Source: Rhizobium sp. CF122
GTDB lineage: Bacteria > Pseudomonadota > Alphaproteobacteria > Rhizobiales > Rhizobiaceae
Direction: 5' to 3'
Length of the DNA: 49,492 nucleotides
Assembly (NCBI RefSeq): GCF_000282035.1
Contig: NZ_AKKA01000018.1
Location: 1-49,492 of the forward strand
Shown: one piece after another, positions 9,277-18,298 of the stretch
How positions within the stretch are numbered: the stretch's first letter is position 1
How the letters are laid out: the number at the start of each line of letters is the position of its first letter
Program-made: the position numbers and the translations under genes
Notes under the pieces: generated by a model
Told to the model about the DNA's origin: nothing
The model's database searches: none
What the model saw: the letters and a program-made list of their open reading frames with translations, nothing else

Positions 9277-9302
9277 AACGGCGTGAGCTGCAGTTTGGTT
9301 CC
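9277..9302 (-). promoter_or_regulatory. EcfG/RpoE2-type promoter for the second ku
   Basis: On the minus strand GGAAC (9302-9298), 17-bp spacer, CGTT (9280-9277), 58 bp before the ATG at 9219. Full match to the alphaproteobacterial general-stress consensus. Confidence 0.75.
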
Positions 9303-9347
9303 ATTGCAAGCGTCGCGAAGCGTGCGCATACAGGGAAATAGTCGCTG

Positions 9348-10436
9348 TCAGTGGCCGTTGAGGCCTTTCAGCCAGCGTAGCACGGCGATTTCACCCTGAT
9401 CCATCCAGCGCAGCAATCTGGCGTTTCTGCTCGGCCGGGCGCTAGCGAGCTTGGCCAGCTCGCCCGTTTCGAAGCTTTCGAACACCCTTGGATGGACGTA
9501 GGACGATCTGCATACGGCGCGCGTGTTGACGAGGCGTGCGGCAACCGCATCGATGACCTCGTTCATCTGTCGCGCGCGCCCAAGCCGGCTTTGCTCCGGT
9601 TCGAGCGCCGCAAGCCCTATCGCAGCCATTTGCGTTGCACCCCACGTGCGAAATTGCCGGGAGCTGAAATCGGCTCCGGATGCCTGTCTTATGTAGGCAT
9701 TGACATCTTGCGACTGGATGGGATGGGAGGCGCCATGGTTGTCGATATACTGGAACAGCTGCTGGCCCGGCAGTTCCTGGAGCATGCGCACGGCGCGCGT
9801 GATGCGCCGGTCGCTGTGGCTGAGGCGCCATTCCTTCCCAGATTTGCCCTTGAAGCGGAAGTGAATGCTCGAGCCCGATATTTTCACATGCCTGTTGCGC
9901 AGCGTCGTCAGGCCGTAGGAGGCGTTTTCCGAAGCGTAGCTTGCATTGCCGACACGGATATAGAGATTATCCAGCAGCCAGACGATCGTCCCGAGCGCTT
10001 TGTCGAAATCGGGCGCCCGACGCCTGAGGTCGGAATCCACCTTCCTGCGGATTGCCGGGAGCGCCGAGCCGAAATCGGCAAGCCGCTCGAACTTGCTTCT
10101 GTCCCTCTCCGCAGTCCATTCGCGATGGTAACGATACTGCTTGCGGCCGCGTGCGTCGCGGCCGGTGGCCTGCAGGTGGGAATTCGGATCCGCGGAAATG
10201 AGAACCTCGGTATAGGCAGGCGGAATGGCTAAAGCCGAGATTCGCTCGAGTTCCGTCGGATCGCTGATGCGCGTGCCTTTGGTGTCGTAATAGAGAAATC
10301 CATTCTTGCCGGCTCGCCTCGTTATGCCGGTTTCCAGGTTCGCGACAAAGACCAGACCGCCGACTGCCGGTGGCTCGCTGAGCGCAGCCGCCAGTTTCTC
10401 GTCAAGTTCGCATTTATAGGTCGCTCTCTGGTCCAC
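9348..10436 (-). CDS. DNA topoisomerase IB
   Basis: 362 aa, typical for bacterial (poxvirus-like) type IB topoisomerases. The N-terminal domain has RISALAIPPAYTEVLIS and ATGRDARGRKQYRYH. The catalytic domain shows NLYIRVGNASYASENASYGLTTLRNRHVKI, then the active-site tyrosine Y313 in CRSSYVHP. It relaxes supercoils by a 3'-phosphotyrosine intermediate. The start is GTG with no Shine-Dalgarno, only about 12 nt after an EcfG-type -10, so the message may be leaderless. Position next to ku/ligD and the shared promoter class suggest a role in stress survival. Confidence 0.94.
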   Translation of the reverse strand: MDQRATYKCELDEKLAAALSEPPAVGGLVFVANLETGITRRAGKNGFLYYDTKGTRISDPTELERISALAIPPAYTEVLISADPNSHLQATGRDARGRKQYRYHREWTAERDRSKFERLADFGSALPAIRRKVDSDLRRRAPDFDKALGTIVWLLDNLYIRVGNASYASENASYGLTTLRNRHVKISGSSIHFRFKGKSGKEWRLSHSDRRITRAVRMLQELPGQQLFQYIDNHGASHPIQSQDVNAYIRQASGADFSSRQFRTWGATQMAAIGLAALEPEQSRLGRARQMNEVIDAVAARLVNTRAVCRSSYVHPRVFESFETGELAKLASARPSRNARLLRWMDQGEIAVLRWLKGLNGH

Positions 10437-10447
10437 AGTGAGCGGGA

Positions 10448-10472
10448 AACGCCGTTGCCCCCGGTAGGTTCC
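10448..10472 (-). promoter_or_regulatory. EcfG/RpoE2-type promoter for topoisomerase IB
   Basis: On the minus strand GGAAC (10472-10468), 16-bp spacer, CGTT (10451-10448). The expected transcription start falls only a few bases before the GTG at 10436. Confidence 0.72.
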
Positions 10473-10534
10473 GATGCATTGATGGTAACTGTTAATACCT
10501 CCGCTGACGGCTGCCAGGAAGCCCGGTGAGCCTG

Positions 10535-10864
10535 CTATTCAATGACCACTTGAACGTAGGTAGCACCGCTCTTGGCGTAGTAGAGTGATCCGCAGCGGTA
10601 ATAATATCCGCCGTAGTACGCACCGTAGACGCAACCGGCCGGCAGAGTGCTGATGTACACGTTCGTTCTGCGGACGACACGGCGGGTGGTCCGACGGGCA
10701 ACACCCGCGTAGGAGAGCGGTGTCAGGGGATGCCCGATCACCGCCTCGGCCGGGGTAGATACCCTGAACGTCAGGGTCGTCAGGTCACTGCCCTCCATGC
10801 TGACGTCAAGGGATGCGAAGGCGACTGCGAGCGCAAAGGCGAAAATCCTTACGACGGTTTTCAT
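10535..10864 (-). CDS. Small exported hypothetical protein
   Basis: 109 aa with a signal peptide (KTVVRIFAFALAVAFASLDVS). The mature part has a basic stretch (ARRTTRRVVRRT) followed by a Tyr/Gly/Cys-rich tail with two cysteines (GCVYGAYYGGYYYRCG) that could form a disulfide. The ATG overlaps the stop of the upstream DUF2092-like gene by the sequence ATGA, so the two are translationally coupled and probably act in the same place in the envelope. I do not recognise a family with a known function. Confidence 0.7.
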   Translation of the reverse strand: MKTVVRIFAFALAVAFASLDVSMEGSDLTTLTFRVSTPAEAVIGHPLTPLSYAGVARRTTRRVVRRTNVYISTLPAGCVYGAYYGGYYYRCGSLYYAKSGATYVQVVIE

Positions 10865-11598
10865 TGTGCGTCTCCCATCATGCCTGTCGGCGCCGGCAGT
10901 TCATCGATCTGACCGAGTTCGCTCAAATCAACCTTCTTTGCATCGCCCGGAATCTCGATCGCGACGTTTGCGACCTTCACATCTTCTCCCGCGCGGAAAT
11001 TCCGGACTTCAAGCATGTATTCCGGTGCTTGGACGACATGTTTGCTGGTGACGACATAGCGCTTCGGGATCGGCGTCGATCCTGTCTCGATCCAAATCTG
11101 CCAGTCGATGTCATTTTTCCGGAAAGTCAGGTATTCACATTCGACGCCGTCGACGACCGCGCTTGAGATGTGCTTGGCCTCGGTGACGCCGTCCATCAGC
11201 GTATCGAAGCTGTTCGAGAGCAGGAGATCGGAGCCGGGAATCTCTGCGCCGGCGTTCTGCAGCCGATCAAAAAGCTCATCAAGGCTCCCCTTCGCGTCGA
11301 TCTGGGCGTACGCGTCGAGATTCTTGCCATGTACGGTCAGTTTCGTCCCGTCAAAGCCGACATCCAAGTCAGCAAAGCCACCGACACGCGTTACCCGGAA
11401 CTTGTCTGGTCGGCTGATGGTGGCAGTGCCGGAGCTGACGAATTGCAGTTTCTCGAAAGCTGGCGTTACTGCCTCCACCGACGAGACATAGTCGAAGGAG
11501 AATGTCTTCTGCGCCGCCATGTAGTCGGACATCGCCTTCAGACGTGCCTTCGAATCGTCAGCCCACGCCCCGGTCGGGCCGCTTAGTCCGGCGGTCAT
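10861..11598 (-). CDS. DUF2092-like predicted periplasmic protein
   Basis: 245 aa from the ATG at 11598. The body (SDYMAAQKTFSFDYVSS, SGTATISRPDKFRVTRVGG, TVHGKNLDAYAQIDAKGSLDELFDRL) resembles DUF2092 proteins, whose fold is related to lipoprotein carriers of the LolA/LolB type. The visible start gives an unusually short signal (TAGLSGPTGAWA-DDS). In the same frame upstream lies RFKALVAACAM, a far better n- and h-region, but with no ATG, GTG or TTG before an in-frame TGA. The true start may therefore be non-canonical, or the original start codon has been lost. Coupled to the small exported protein downstream. Confidence 0.78.
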   Translation of the reverse strand: MTAGLSGPTGAWADDSKARLKAMSDYMAAQKTFSFDYVSSVEAVTPAFEKLQFVSSGTATISRPDKFRVTRVGGFADLDVGFDGTKLTVHGKNLDAYAQIDAKGSLDELFDRLQNAGAEIPGSDLLLSNSFDTLMDGVTEAKHISSAVVDGVECEYLTFRKNDIDWQIWIETGSTPIPKRYVVTSKHVVQAPEYMLEVRNFRAGEDVKVANVAIEIPGDAKKVDLSELGQIDELPAPTGMMGDAQ

Positions 11599-12035
11599 CG
11601 CGCACGCGGCAACCAGTGCCTTGAAGCGCGTCGGCAGTGGGAATTTCGGCCCTCACTTTGACAACGGTTGATTGGGTACGCGTTGAATGCTGGGTACGCT
11701 AACGTCGCTGGCGGCATTGCCATCGATAGAAGGGCGTAGCGAGGCTATCCCTTAGACATGCCCTTGGGGCACTCAAGAACGGCTTGGCACCTTTCGGTCG
11801 ATCGAACGGAAGCACAGCTACTGCACGTTTCTTTTTCGCGGCCGAAATGTAACTGTAGGTTCATCTCTTGTCGCACATCGCAGCTTGCATCGGCAGCTAT
11901 TTATCGCCTGCGTTGCTATTGCTTTTCGCGGAAACATTGTCCCATACTATACTTAGCCTCGGCGTTTGGTGCGTTGGGATCCACTGCGGGGCACGCATGA
12001 AATCCAAAGCTCGTGCATCCGTCGAGGTAGGGGAA
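11599..12035. other. Intergenic region between divergent envelope genes
   Basis: 437 bp without a gene. It holds the in-frame signal-like extension of the DUF2092-like gene (11599-11640), a direct repeat TGGGTACGC at 11673-11681 and 11691-11699, and an imperfect palindrome at 11792-11811 around TCGATCGA (8 of 10 half-positions paired) that could be a TetR-type operator for the efflux pair. No terminator or clear sigma-70 promoter was recognised. Confidence 0.4.
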
Positions 12036-13226
12036 ATGCGTGGCAGATCGTATCGGGGGCTATACCTAATCGGGATTCTTGCAATGGCCGCCGGCTTGTC
12101 GTCGTGCGACAGCGGCAGCAATGCGTATGTGCCACCGCCACCCCCGAAGGTGAATGTTGCACAGCCGTTGCAGCAGCCGGTGGTTGAATATTTCGAGCTC
12201 ACCGGCAATACAGACGCGATCAATGCGGTCGACATCGAAGCGCGAGTTCAAGGCTTTCTCGAGACCATCGACTACAAGGATGGAACTGCCGTGAAGAAGG
12301 GCGACAAGCTCTTCAGCATCCAGCGCGACACCTATAAGGCGCAGGTCGACCAAGCCCAGGCGCAGCTGGCCTCGCAGCAGGCGTCGCAGGTTGGAGCGAA
12401 GCAGGAATACGACCGGCAGGTCAATCTCATGAAGCAGGAGGTGACGACGCAGACGGCCGTCGACAGCGCCAAGGCGACGCTCGACGAGGCAAACGCCTCC
12501 ATTCTGAACGCGCAGGCGAGCCTCGATCTCGCAAATATCAACCTCGGATATACGGAGGTGGTGGCGCCCTTCGACGGCACGGTGACCGACCATCTTGTTG
12601 ATGTGGGTGCGCTGGTCGGTGTGTCCGGCCCGACAAAGCTTGCCACGATCGTTCAGACTGACCCGCTCTACGTTTATTTCAACGTCAGCGAATCGCAGGT
12701 GCTGATGATCAAGCAGAGCCTTGCAAAGGCAGGGCGTAAGCTGACCCAGACTGATCTTCCGAGCATACCGGTCGAGATCGGGTTGGGCGACGAAGAGGGA
12801 TACCCACACAAGGGCCACCTCGACTATGTCGCTCCGCAGGTCGATGCCTCGACAGGCACGCTCTCGGTTCGAGGCATTATCGATAACAAGGACCATGCGC
12901 TCCTGCCGGGCCTCTTCGTGCGCGTTCGTGTCCCGGTCGCCCACAAGGACAAGGCGCTTCTCGTTCGCGACGATGCGATCGGCACCAACCAGCAGGGCAA
13001 CTATGTACTGGTGCTTGGCAAGGACGATGTGATCGAGCAGCGACCCGTCAAGATCGGTCAGCGCGACGGGTCCATGCGCGTTATCGAGTCCGGTATCGAT
13101 GCTGGCGACTGGGTGGTCATGGCCGGCATTCAACGGGCCGTGCCCGATATGAAGGTCACGCCTGAGAGAATCACGATAGACGCTGCCGCGGCAACAGGGG
13201 ATCCCAGCGGATCGAAGGTCCCATGA
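12036..13226 (+). CDS. RND efflux periplasmic adaptor (membrane fusion protein), lipoprotein
   Basis: 396 aa from the ATG at 12036, picked for the AGGGGAA ribosome site and because it opens directly into a lipoprotein signal with lipobox LSSC; 39 bp upstream another ATG at 11997 is in frame but less apt. Domains of the HlyD/AcrA family follow: the first half of a split lipoyl domain (VQGFLETIDYKDGTAVKKGDKLFSI), a long alanine/glutamine-rich alpha-hairpin, the second lipoyl half (VVAPFDGTVTDHLVDVGALVG), then beta-barrel and membrane-proximal domains. It bridges the inner-membrane pump encoded 34 bp downstream to an outer-membrane channel. No channel gene is present here. Confidence 0.94.
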   Translation: MRGRSYRGLYLIGILAMAAGLSSCDSGSNAYVPPPPPKVNVAQPLQQPVVEYFELTGNTDAINAVDIEARVQGFLETIDYKDGTAVKKGDKLFSIQRDTYKAQVDQAQAQLASQQASQVGAKQEYDRQVNLMKQEVTTQTAVDSAKATLDEANASILNAQASLDLANINLGYTEVVAPFDGTVTDHLVDVGALVGVSGPTKLATIVQTDPLYVYFNVSESQVLMIKQSLAKAGRKLTQTDLPSIPVEIGLGDEEGYPHKGHLDYVAPQVDASTGTLSVRGIIDNKDHALLPGLFVRVRVPVAHKDKALLVRDDAIGTNQQGNYVLVLGKDDVIEQRPVKIGQRDGSMRVIESGIDAGDWVVMAGIQRAVPDMKVTPERITIDAAAATGDPSGSKVP

Positions 13227-13260
13227 ACCGAGACCACGCCCAATCAAGGAGGCGAAGCAG

Positions 13261-16200
13261 ATGATCTCGCGCTTCTTCATTGAGCGGCCGGTGCTCTCCA
13301 ATGTTCTCGCGCTGGTCATTGTCCTGATCGGCGCGGTGGCGCTTCTGCAGCTGCCAGTCGCTCAATATCCCAACGTGGTTCCGCCCACCGTACAGGTGAC
13401 GACGCGCTATCCGGGCGCGAGCGCCAAGACCCTCGTCGATACCGTTGCGTTGCCAATCGAACTGCAGGTCAACGGCGTCGAAAACATGCTCTACATGCAG
13501 TCAACGAGCGCTAGCGACGGCACCTACTCGCTGACGGTGACCTTTGCCATCGGTACGGACCCCGATCAGGCGCAGGTCCTGGTCCAGAACCGCGTTGCGA
13601 TCGCGATGCCATCATTGCCGCAGGCGGTGCAGGTGCAGGGCGTGACGACGCAGAAGAAGTCGACATCGATCCTCGGTTTCGTCAGCCTGACCTCGCCGGA
13701 CAGCCGTTACGACAGCCTCTTTCTATCGAACTACGCGGTCATCAACCTGCAGAACGAACTCGCCCGGCTCCCCGGCGTCGGCAATGTCAGCGTCTTTGGC
13801 GCTGGCCAGTATGCCATGCGGATCTGGATGGATCCGAATCTCCTGCAGGCCCGCGGGCTGACGCCGCAGGATATCATCAACACGGTGCAGCAGCAGAGCC
13901 AGGAGGTCACGGCAGGGCAGGTGGGGTTGCCGCCGGTGCCCAACGGGCAGGACTTCCAGTATACGCTGAACGTCAGCGGTCGGCTGAACGACGCCCCTGA
14001 CTTCGAAGACATCATCGTCAAGGTCGATTCCACAGGCGGCGGCCGGATCACGCGTGTCCGCGACATCGGTCGTGTCGAGCTCGGGGCGCAGACCTATAGC
14101 CAGTCCTTCCTGCAGAACCGGCGACCGGCGACCGGTATCGGCATTTTCCAGTTGCCGGAAGCGAATGCCATCGCGGTAGCCGAATCCGTCAGGGCGAAGA
14201 TGGCGGAGCTTTCAAAGAGCTTTCCGCCCGGCCTTGAATACAGCATGCCGTTCGACACGACGAAATTCGTCCGGGCCTCGATCCGCGAGGTTTACGTGAC
14301 GCTGATCGAGGCCGGTGTCCTGGTCCTGATCGTGATCCTGCTCTTCCTGCAGAATTGGCGGGCTATGCTCGTGCCGGCGACAACCGTTCCGGTGACGATC
14401 ATCGGGGCGTTTGCCGCGATGGCAGCCCTCGGTTTCACCGTCAATCTGTCGACGCTGTTTGCGATCGTGCTTGCGATCGGCATCGTCGTCGATGACGCGA
14501 TCGTCATCGTCGAGGGGGTTGCGCGTCACGTCGAGGAGGGGATGCCAGGCAAGCAGGCTGCAGAGAAGGCGATGGATGAACTTCTCGGTCCCGTCATCGG
14601 CATTACGCTCGTTCTCATGGCGGTCTTCATTCCGGCTGCCTTCCTGCCGGGGCTAACCGGACAGCTCTACCGGCAATTTGCGCTCGTCATCGCCGCGACC
14701 GCGCTGATCAGCGCAATCAACGCGATCACATTGAAACCGACACAATGCGCTCTCTGGCTGCGGCCGCCCGTGCCACCCGAAAAGCGTAACTTTTTTTATC
14801 GCGGCTTCAATCGAATCTACGACGCGGCGGAAAACGGCTATTCCAGGCTTGTTGGCGGCCTCGTCCGCAACAGCGCGATCGCGGTCCTCGTTGGGCTCGG
14901 GCTGATCGGTGTCGCTTTCTGGGGACTGACCCGGCTTCCGACGGCCTTCCTCCCCATCGAGGATCAAGGCTACGTCCTGATCAACGCGCAGTTGCCTGAT
15001 GGCGCATCGAAGGAGCGCACCGATGCCGTGATGCAGCAGGTCAGCCAGATCGCCGAGTCAACGCCGGGCGTCGACCAGGTTCTGACGATCAGCGGCATTT
15101 CGGTCCTCGACAACAGTGCAAGCCTGCCGAATGCCGGTGTCGCCTATGTCGTTCTCAAGGACTGGGACGTGCGCGGAAAGGAAAAAGGCCAGGATCTGCT
15201 GTCGATATACCGGCATCTGAACGGCGCTCTGGAGAGTGTCATGCAGGCTAATACGTTGGTCATGGTCCCACCGGCGATCCAGGGTATCGGCAATGCCAGC
15301 GGTTTTACCATGCAGGTGCTGCTCAAGGACGGTAGCTTCGATTTCCCGCTGCTGCAGACACTGGCCGACACGATCGTCGAACACGGGAATTCGCAGTCCT
15401 CGCTACAGCGGCTGCAGACGTCGTTCCGCGCAGACGCTCCCCAGCTCGAGGTTTCGGTCGACCGCATCAAGGCCGAGACGCTCGGCGTCACGGTTGGGCA
15501 GGTGTTTTCCGCCCTCTCGGGTTACGTGGGATCGAGCTATGTTACCCAATTCAACAAGTTCGGCCGCACCTTCCAGGTCTATGTGCAGGCGGCCCCAGAT
15601 TTCCGCGTGCGGCCCGATGACATCCGCAATCTGAAGGTCAAGGCTGGCGATGGCACCATGGTCCCGCTTGGTACAGTGATCGACGTTAAAAGCACGCCGG
15701 GCCCGACGCTGATCAGCCTTTACAATCTCTATCCCACTGCCACGATCGTCGGCGGGCCTGCCACCGGCTTCAGTTCGGGGCAGGCGCTCGATGTCATGGA
15801 GCAGATTGCCAATCAGACGTTGCCGCCGGGCGCCGGCTTCGAGTGGACGGCGCTGTCCTATCAGGAAAGGGCGGTCGGCAGCCAGATCTACTACGTCTTT
15901 GGCCTCGCCATTCTGCTGGTCTATTTCGTTTTGGCCGGACAGTACGAAAGCTGGATCTTGCCGTTCGCCGTTATTCTCGCCGTTCCTCTTGCTTTGCTCG
16001 GGACTGTCGGCGCACTGACGGCGCTCGGGGTCGCGAACAATCTCTACACGCAGATCGGTCTCATTCTGCTCATCGCGCTTTCCTCGAAGAACGCCATCTT
16101 GATCGTTGAGTATGCGCGGGAAAAACGCATGCAGGGCATGGAGATTGCCGCTGCCGCCGTGCTTGCGGCGCGACTGCGTTTCCGCCCGATCCTGATGACC

Positions 16201-16413
16201 TCTTTCGCCTTTATCCTGGGCGTGCTGCCGTTGGTTCTGGCGACGGGGGCTGGCGCCAACGCCCGCCGATCGATCGGTATTTCTGTCTTTAGCGGTATGA
16301 TCGCATCGACGTGCCTGGCGGTTTTGCTGGTGCCGTCCTTCTACGTGATCCTGCAGCATTTCGAGGAATACCGGAAGCGCCGTCCAGTGGCGGTGCCCGA
16401 CGCGCAGACGTAG
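13261..16413 (+). CDS. RND multidrug efflux permease (AcrB/MexB-like, HAE1)
   Basis: 1050 aa, full length. AAGGAGG ribosome site upstream. Opens with ISRFFIERPVLSNVLALVIVLIG (first membrane helix) and has the two large periplasmic loops and twelve helices expected. The proton-relay aspartates are in helix 4 (LAIGIVVDDAIVIVEGVARH), and LSSKNAILIVEYAREKR and the GxxPLVLATGAGANARRSIGI segment are intact near the end. It exports hydrophobic or amphiphilic compounds from the periplasm and outer leaflet using the proton gradient, together with the adaptor upstream. No dedicated regulator lies next to it. GAGAAT/ATTCTC at 16456-16471 is a weak hairpin after the gene. Confidence 0.96.
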   Translation: MISRFFIERPVLSNVLALVIVLIGAVALLQLPVAQYPNVVPPTVQVTTRYPGASAKTLVDTVALPIELQVNGVENMLYMQSTSASDGTYSLTVTFAIGTDPDQAQVLVQNRVAIAMPSLPQAVQVQGVTTQKKSTSILGFVSLTSPDSRYDSLFLSNYAVINLQNELARLPGVGNVSVFGAGQYAMRIWMDPNLLQARGLTPQDIINTVQQQSQEVTAGQVGLPPVPNGQDFQYTLNVSGRLNDAPDFEDIIVKVDSTGGGRITRVRDIGRVELGAQTYSQSFLQNRRPATGIGIFQLPEANAIAVAESVRAKMAELSKSFPPGLEYSMPFDTTKFVRASIREVYVTLIEAGVLVLIVILLFLQNWRAMLVPATTVPVTIIGAFAAMAALGFTVNLSTLFAIVLAIGIVVDDAIVIVEGVARHVEEGMPGKQAAEKAMDELLGPVIGITLVLMAVFIPAAFLPGLTGQLYRQFALVIAATALISAINAITLKPTQCALWLRPPVPPEKRNFFYRGFNRIYDAAENGYSRLVGGLVRNSAIAVLVGLGLIGVAFWGLTRLPTAFLPIEDQGYVLINAQLPDGASKERTDAVMQQVSQIAESTPGVDQVLTISGISVLDNSASLPNAGVAYVVLKDWDVRGKEKGQDLLSIYRHLNGALESVMQANTLVMVPPAIQGIGNASGFTMQVLLKDGSFDFPLLQTLADTIVEHGNSQSSLQRLQTSFRADAPQLEVSVDRIKAETLGVTVGQVFSALSGYVGSSYVTQFNKFGRTFQVYVQAAPDFRVRPDDIRNLKVKAGDGTMVPLGTVIDVKSTPGPTLISLYNLYPTATIVGGPATGFSSGQALDVMEQIANQTLPPGAGFEWTALSYQERAVGSQIYYVFGLAILLVYFVLAGQYESWILPFAVILAVPLALLGTVGALTALGVANNLYTQIGLILLIALSSKNAILIVEYAREKRMQGMEIAAAAVLAARLRFRPILMTSFAFILGVLPLVLATGAGANARRSIGISVFSGMIASTCLAVLLVPSFYVILQHFEEYRKRRPVAVPDAQT

Positions 16414-16610
16414 GTGATGCGACAACACGCTGTTGGCCAGAGCGGATACCGCATTGAGAATTGCTATTCTCGGCTAGGGAACGCATGGCGTGTTGCGCTT
16501 GATCGTCTGCCCTGCGGATAAGGAATGGAGCGCCCTCGGAGGAAGAGGGCTAGGTGCAGCCTCACGATGCCGACATGGTCGACACTGTGATTTCCGAAGG
16601 GAGAGGAACT

Positions 16611-17177
16611 ATGGAGAATTTCTCGTCATCACTGGAAATCGCATCCGCGAAACGTGGCATGTGGAGAATGAGACTTGGCTTGTCCGTGCTGGGAGGCATC
16701 GTCCTGTTCGCGGGCGCGGCCTTGGCGCAGCAGCCGACCGACGCGCAACGCAACGCGATCAAGTCCGCCTGCCGCAGCGATTTCCTATCCAATTGTTCCG
16801 GCGTCACCCCGGGCGGCAAGGAGGCGCTTGCCTGCCTGCAACAGCACGAAGCGTCGCTCTCGTCGGGATGCAAACAGGCAATCAGCGCACTTGGCGGAAG
16901 CGGCAACGCTGCCACCCCGAAATCGTCTTCAGGGGCGTCGACCGCGCCGGCGGCGCCGGATGCCGGCACACCCAAGGCCGCCGCGCCGGCGGCGACGGCC
17001 GCACCACAGCTTTCGCCGCGGGAGGAGATGGTCATTGCCCGCGAGGCCTGTGGGCCGGACTTCCGATCTTACTGCCGTGCCGTTCCGCTCGGCGGCGGAC
17101 GCGGCATCGCCTGCCTTAGGGAAAACATGGCGCGGTTGTCCCCGGCTTGCCAAAAGGTCTTGGCTCACGGGCTGTGA
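16611..17177 (+). CDS. Secreted cysteine-rich repeat protein
   Basis: 188 aa from the ATG at 16611 (GGGAGAGGAA upstream). A signal peptide is clear (LGLSVLGGIVLFAGAALA-QQ). Two copies of a four-cysteine repeat are seen: AIKSACRSDFLSNCSGV...ACLQQHEASLSSGCKQAI, and AREACGPDFRSYCRAV...ACLRENMARLSPACQKVL. The repeat is of the Cys-rich GLG1 (Golgi-protein-like) type found in many rhizobial exported proteins. An Ala/Pro/Ser-rich linker (about residues 105-145) separates them. Function unknown; the even cysteine number suggests disulfides in the periplasm. Confidence 0.82.
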   Translation: MENFSSSLEIASAKRGMWRMRLGLSVLGGIVLFAGAALAQQPTDAQRNAIKSACRSDFLSNCSGVTPGGKEALACLQQHEASLSSGCKQAISALGGSGNAATPKSSSGASTAPAAPDAGTPKAAAPAATAAPQLSPREEMVIAREACGPDFRSYCRAVPLGGGRGIACLRENMARLSPACQKVLAHGL

Positions 17178-17268
17178 TTCTCTTTTGCTTTCACGGACTT
17201 CGGCATGCCTGCGGTGATGGGGGGCCGGATGTGCCGGTCTGATTCGCAAAATGCCAGTGAATTCGTCA

Positions 17269-17327
17269 GACCTTAGTCCAACTACCCAATCGGTGCGCCT
17301 GCGCTAACTGGACCTTGTCCTTCTGCC
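17269..17327 (+). repeat. Imperfect non-coding repeat, copy 1
   Basis: Starts GACCTTAGTCCAACT and ends TTGTCCTTCTGCC. It matches 17395-17454 with substitutions and small indels. It lies in a 534-bp gene-free stretch (17178-17711). Confidence 0.6.
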
Positions 17328-17394
17328 CCGAAGGATGAGGGAGGCTTTGGGATGTCGCGGACAAACCCTCCCGCAGCCTCCCTCCTTGCGGTCG

Positions 17395-17454
17395 GACCTT
17401 GGTCCAACTTTCCAAGTGCGCAGCCTCTGCCTAAGTTGGCCCTGTCCTTCCGCC
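17395..17454 (+). repeat. Imperfect non-coding repeat, copy 2
   Basis: Starts GACCTTGGTCCAACT and ends CTGTCCTTCCGCC; 126 bp from copy 1. The rest of the 17178-17711 gap shows no credible coding frame. Such short diverged repeats are common in Rhizobium intergenic regions (RIME-like), but I could not confirm membership in a named family. Confidence 0.6.
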
Positions 17455-17711
17455 AAAAAAGGACACGCAGGGGCACCTTCGGTCCCCTGAGAGGGCTTGA
17501 GAGGTCACCAACGGGTAGGCTGACCTCTCGGCTCTCCTCGTCCAGGGCAACACTTGACTGTGGCGACCGGGCATTATTGCATCTGGAAGTGGTTCTCGGC
17601 TTGTCAGAGCGATTCTGTATGTGATGGCCATTGCGTTCGCCTGCGGGAAAAGCGGCGAACCGGCGTTGATGAAACAACGTGACATCGCCTTCGGGACTGG
17701 GGTGAACTGTA

Positions 17712-18125
17712 TTACCAGCCGTAGCTGAAGGTAGCGCCACTGCCGTTATCCCCATCCTGCACCACGTCGGTATCAGTATTTCGCCCATACTGGAAAATGC
17801 CATAGGCATTGTTGTTGCCATTCTGCCGCAAGGTTGCGGAATGACCACTGCCCCGTTGCTGGATGAAGCCGAGGTTGCCACGGCCAGCCTGAGCGATGCC
17901 AGCCGCATTACCCCGGCCCAGCTGCCGGATGTCGGCGTCTTTCAGACCGCGGTAGAGCGAATAGACCCGCAGTCCGGTTGAGAAAAGACCCGCATCCTCG
18001 GCATTGTCCGGTGCGAGGTTGAACGAGATCCGGCCGCCGGCATAGGCTGGCACAGACAAGGCTACTTGCCCCAGGCTCCCGGCAAGAAGAGTGACGGTAA
18101 GGATCTTAAACACGTTGCGACTCAT
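17712..18125 (-). CDS. Curlin-repeat protein (CsgA/CsgB-like), second
   Basis: 137 aa from the ATG at 18125, with GGAG about 8 nt upstream. Signal peptide to about SVPAYA-GG. The C-terminal half carries four curlin-type repeats with the spacing of Gln, Gly and Asn that builds an amyloid beta-helix (IRQLGRGNAAGIAQAGRGN, LGFIQQRGSGHSATLRQNGNN, then NAYGIFQYGRN and VVQDGDNG). The N-terminal 60 residues (ISFNLAPDNAEDAGLFSTGLRVYSLYRGLKD) are unlike repeats and may be an anchor or nucleator region, so a CsgB-like role is possible. It is separated from csgH by a terminator, so it probably has its own promoter. Confidence 0.85.
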   Translation of the reverse strand: MSRNVFKILTVTLLAGSLGQVALSVPAYAGGRISFNLAPDNAEDAGLFSTGLRVYSLYRGLKDADIRQLGRGNAAGIAQAGRGNLGFIQQRGSGHSATLRQNGNNNAYGIFQYGRNTDTDVVQDGDNGSGATFSYGW

Positions 18126-18241
18126 CCTGATCTCCATTTGCCAGCTGTGTTAGCCGATGATCAATTTTCGCATCTTGCAGCTGAACCCAGTCACAATTGC
18201 TCGTTCAGTTGTCGTTCAGTCGTTTCGGCCTGATCGAACGC

Positions 18242-18266
18242 AAAAGGGCGCCAGAAACCGGCGCCC
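18242..18266 (-). terminator. Rho-independent terminator after csgH
   Basis: On the minus strand GGGCGCC (18266-18260), 7-nt loop, GGCGCCC (18252-18246), then TTTT (18245-18242). Confidence 0.75.
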
Positions 18267-18298
18267 CTTTAAAGGGATTCGCAGAGTGTGGAGGCCGA

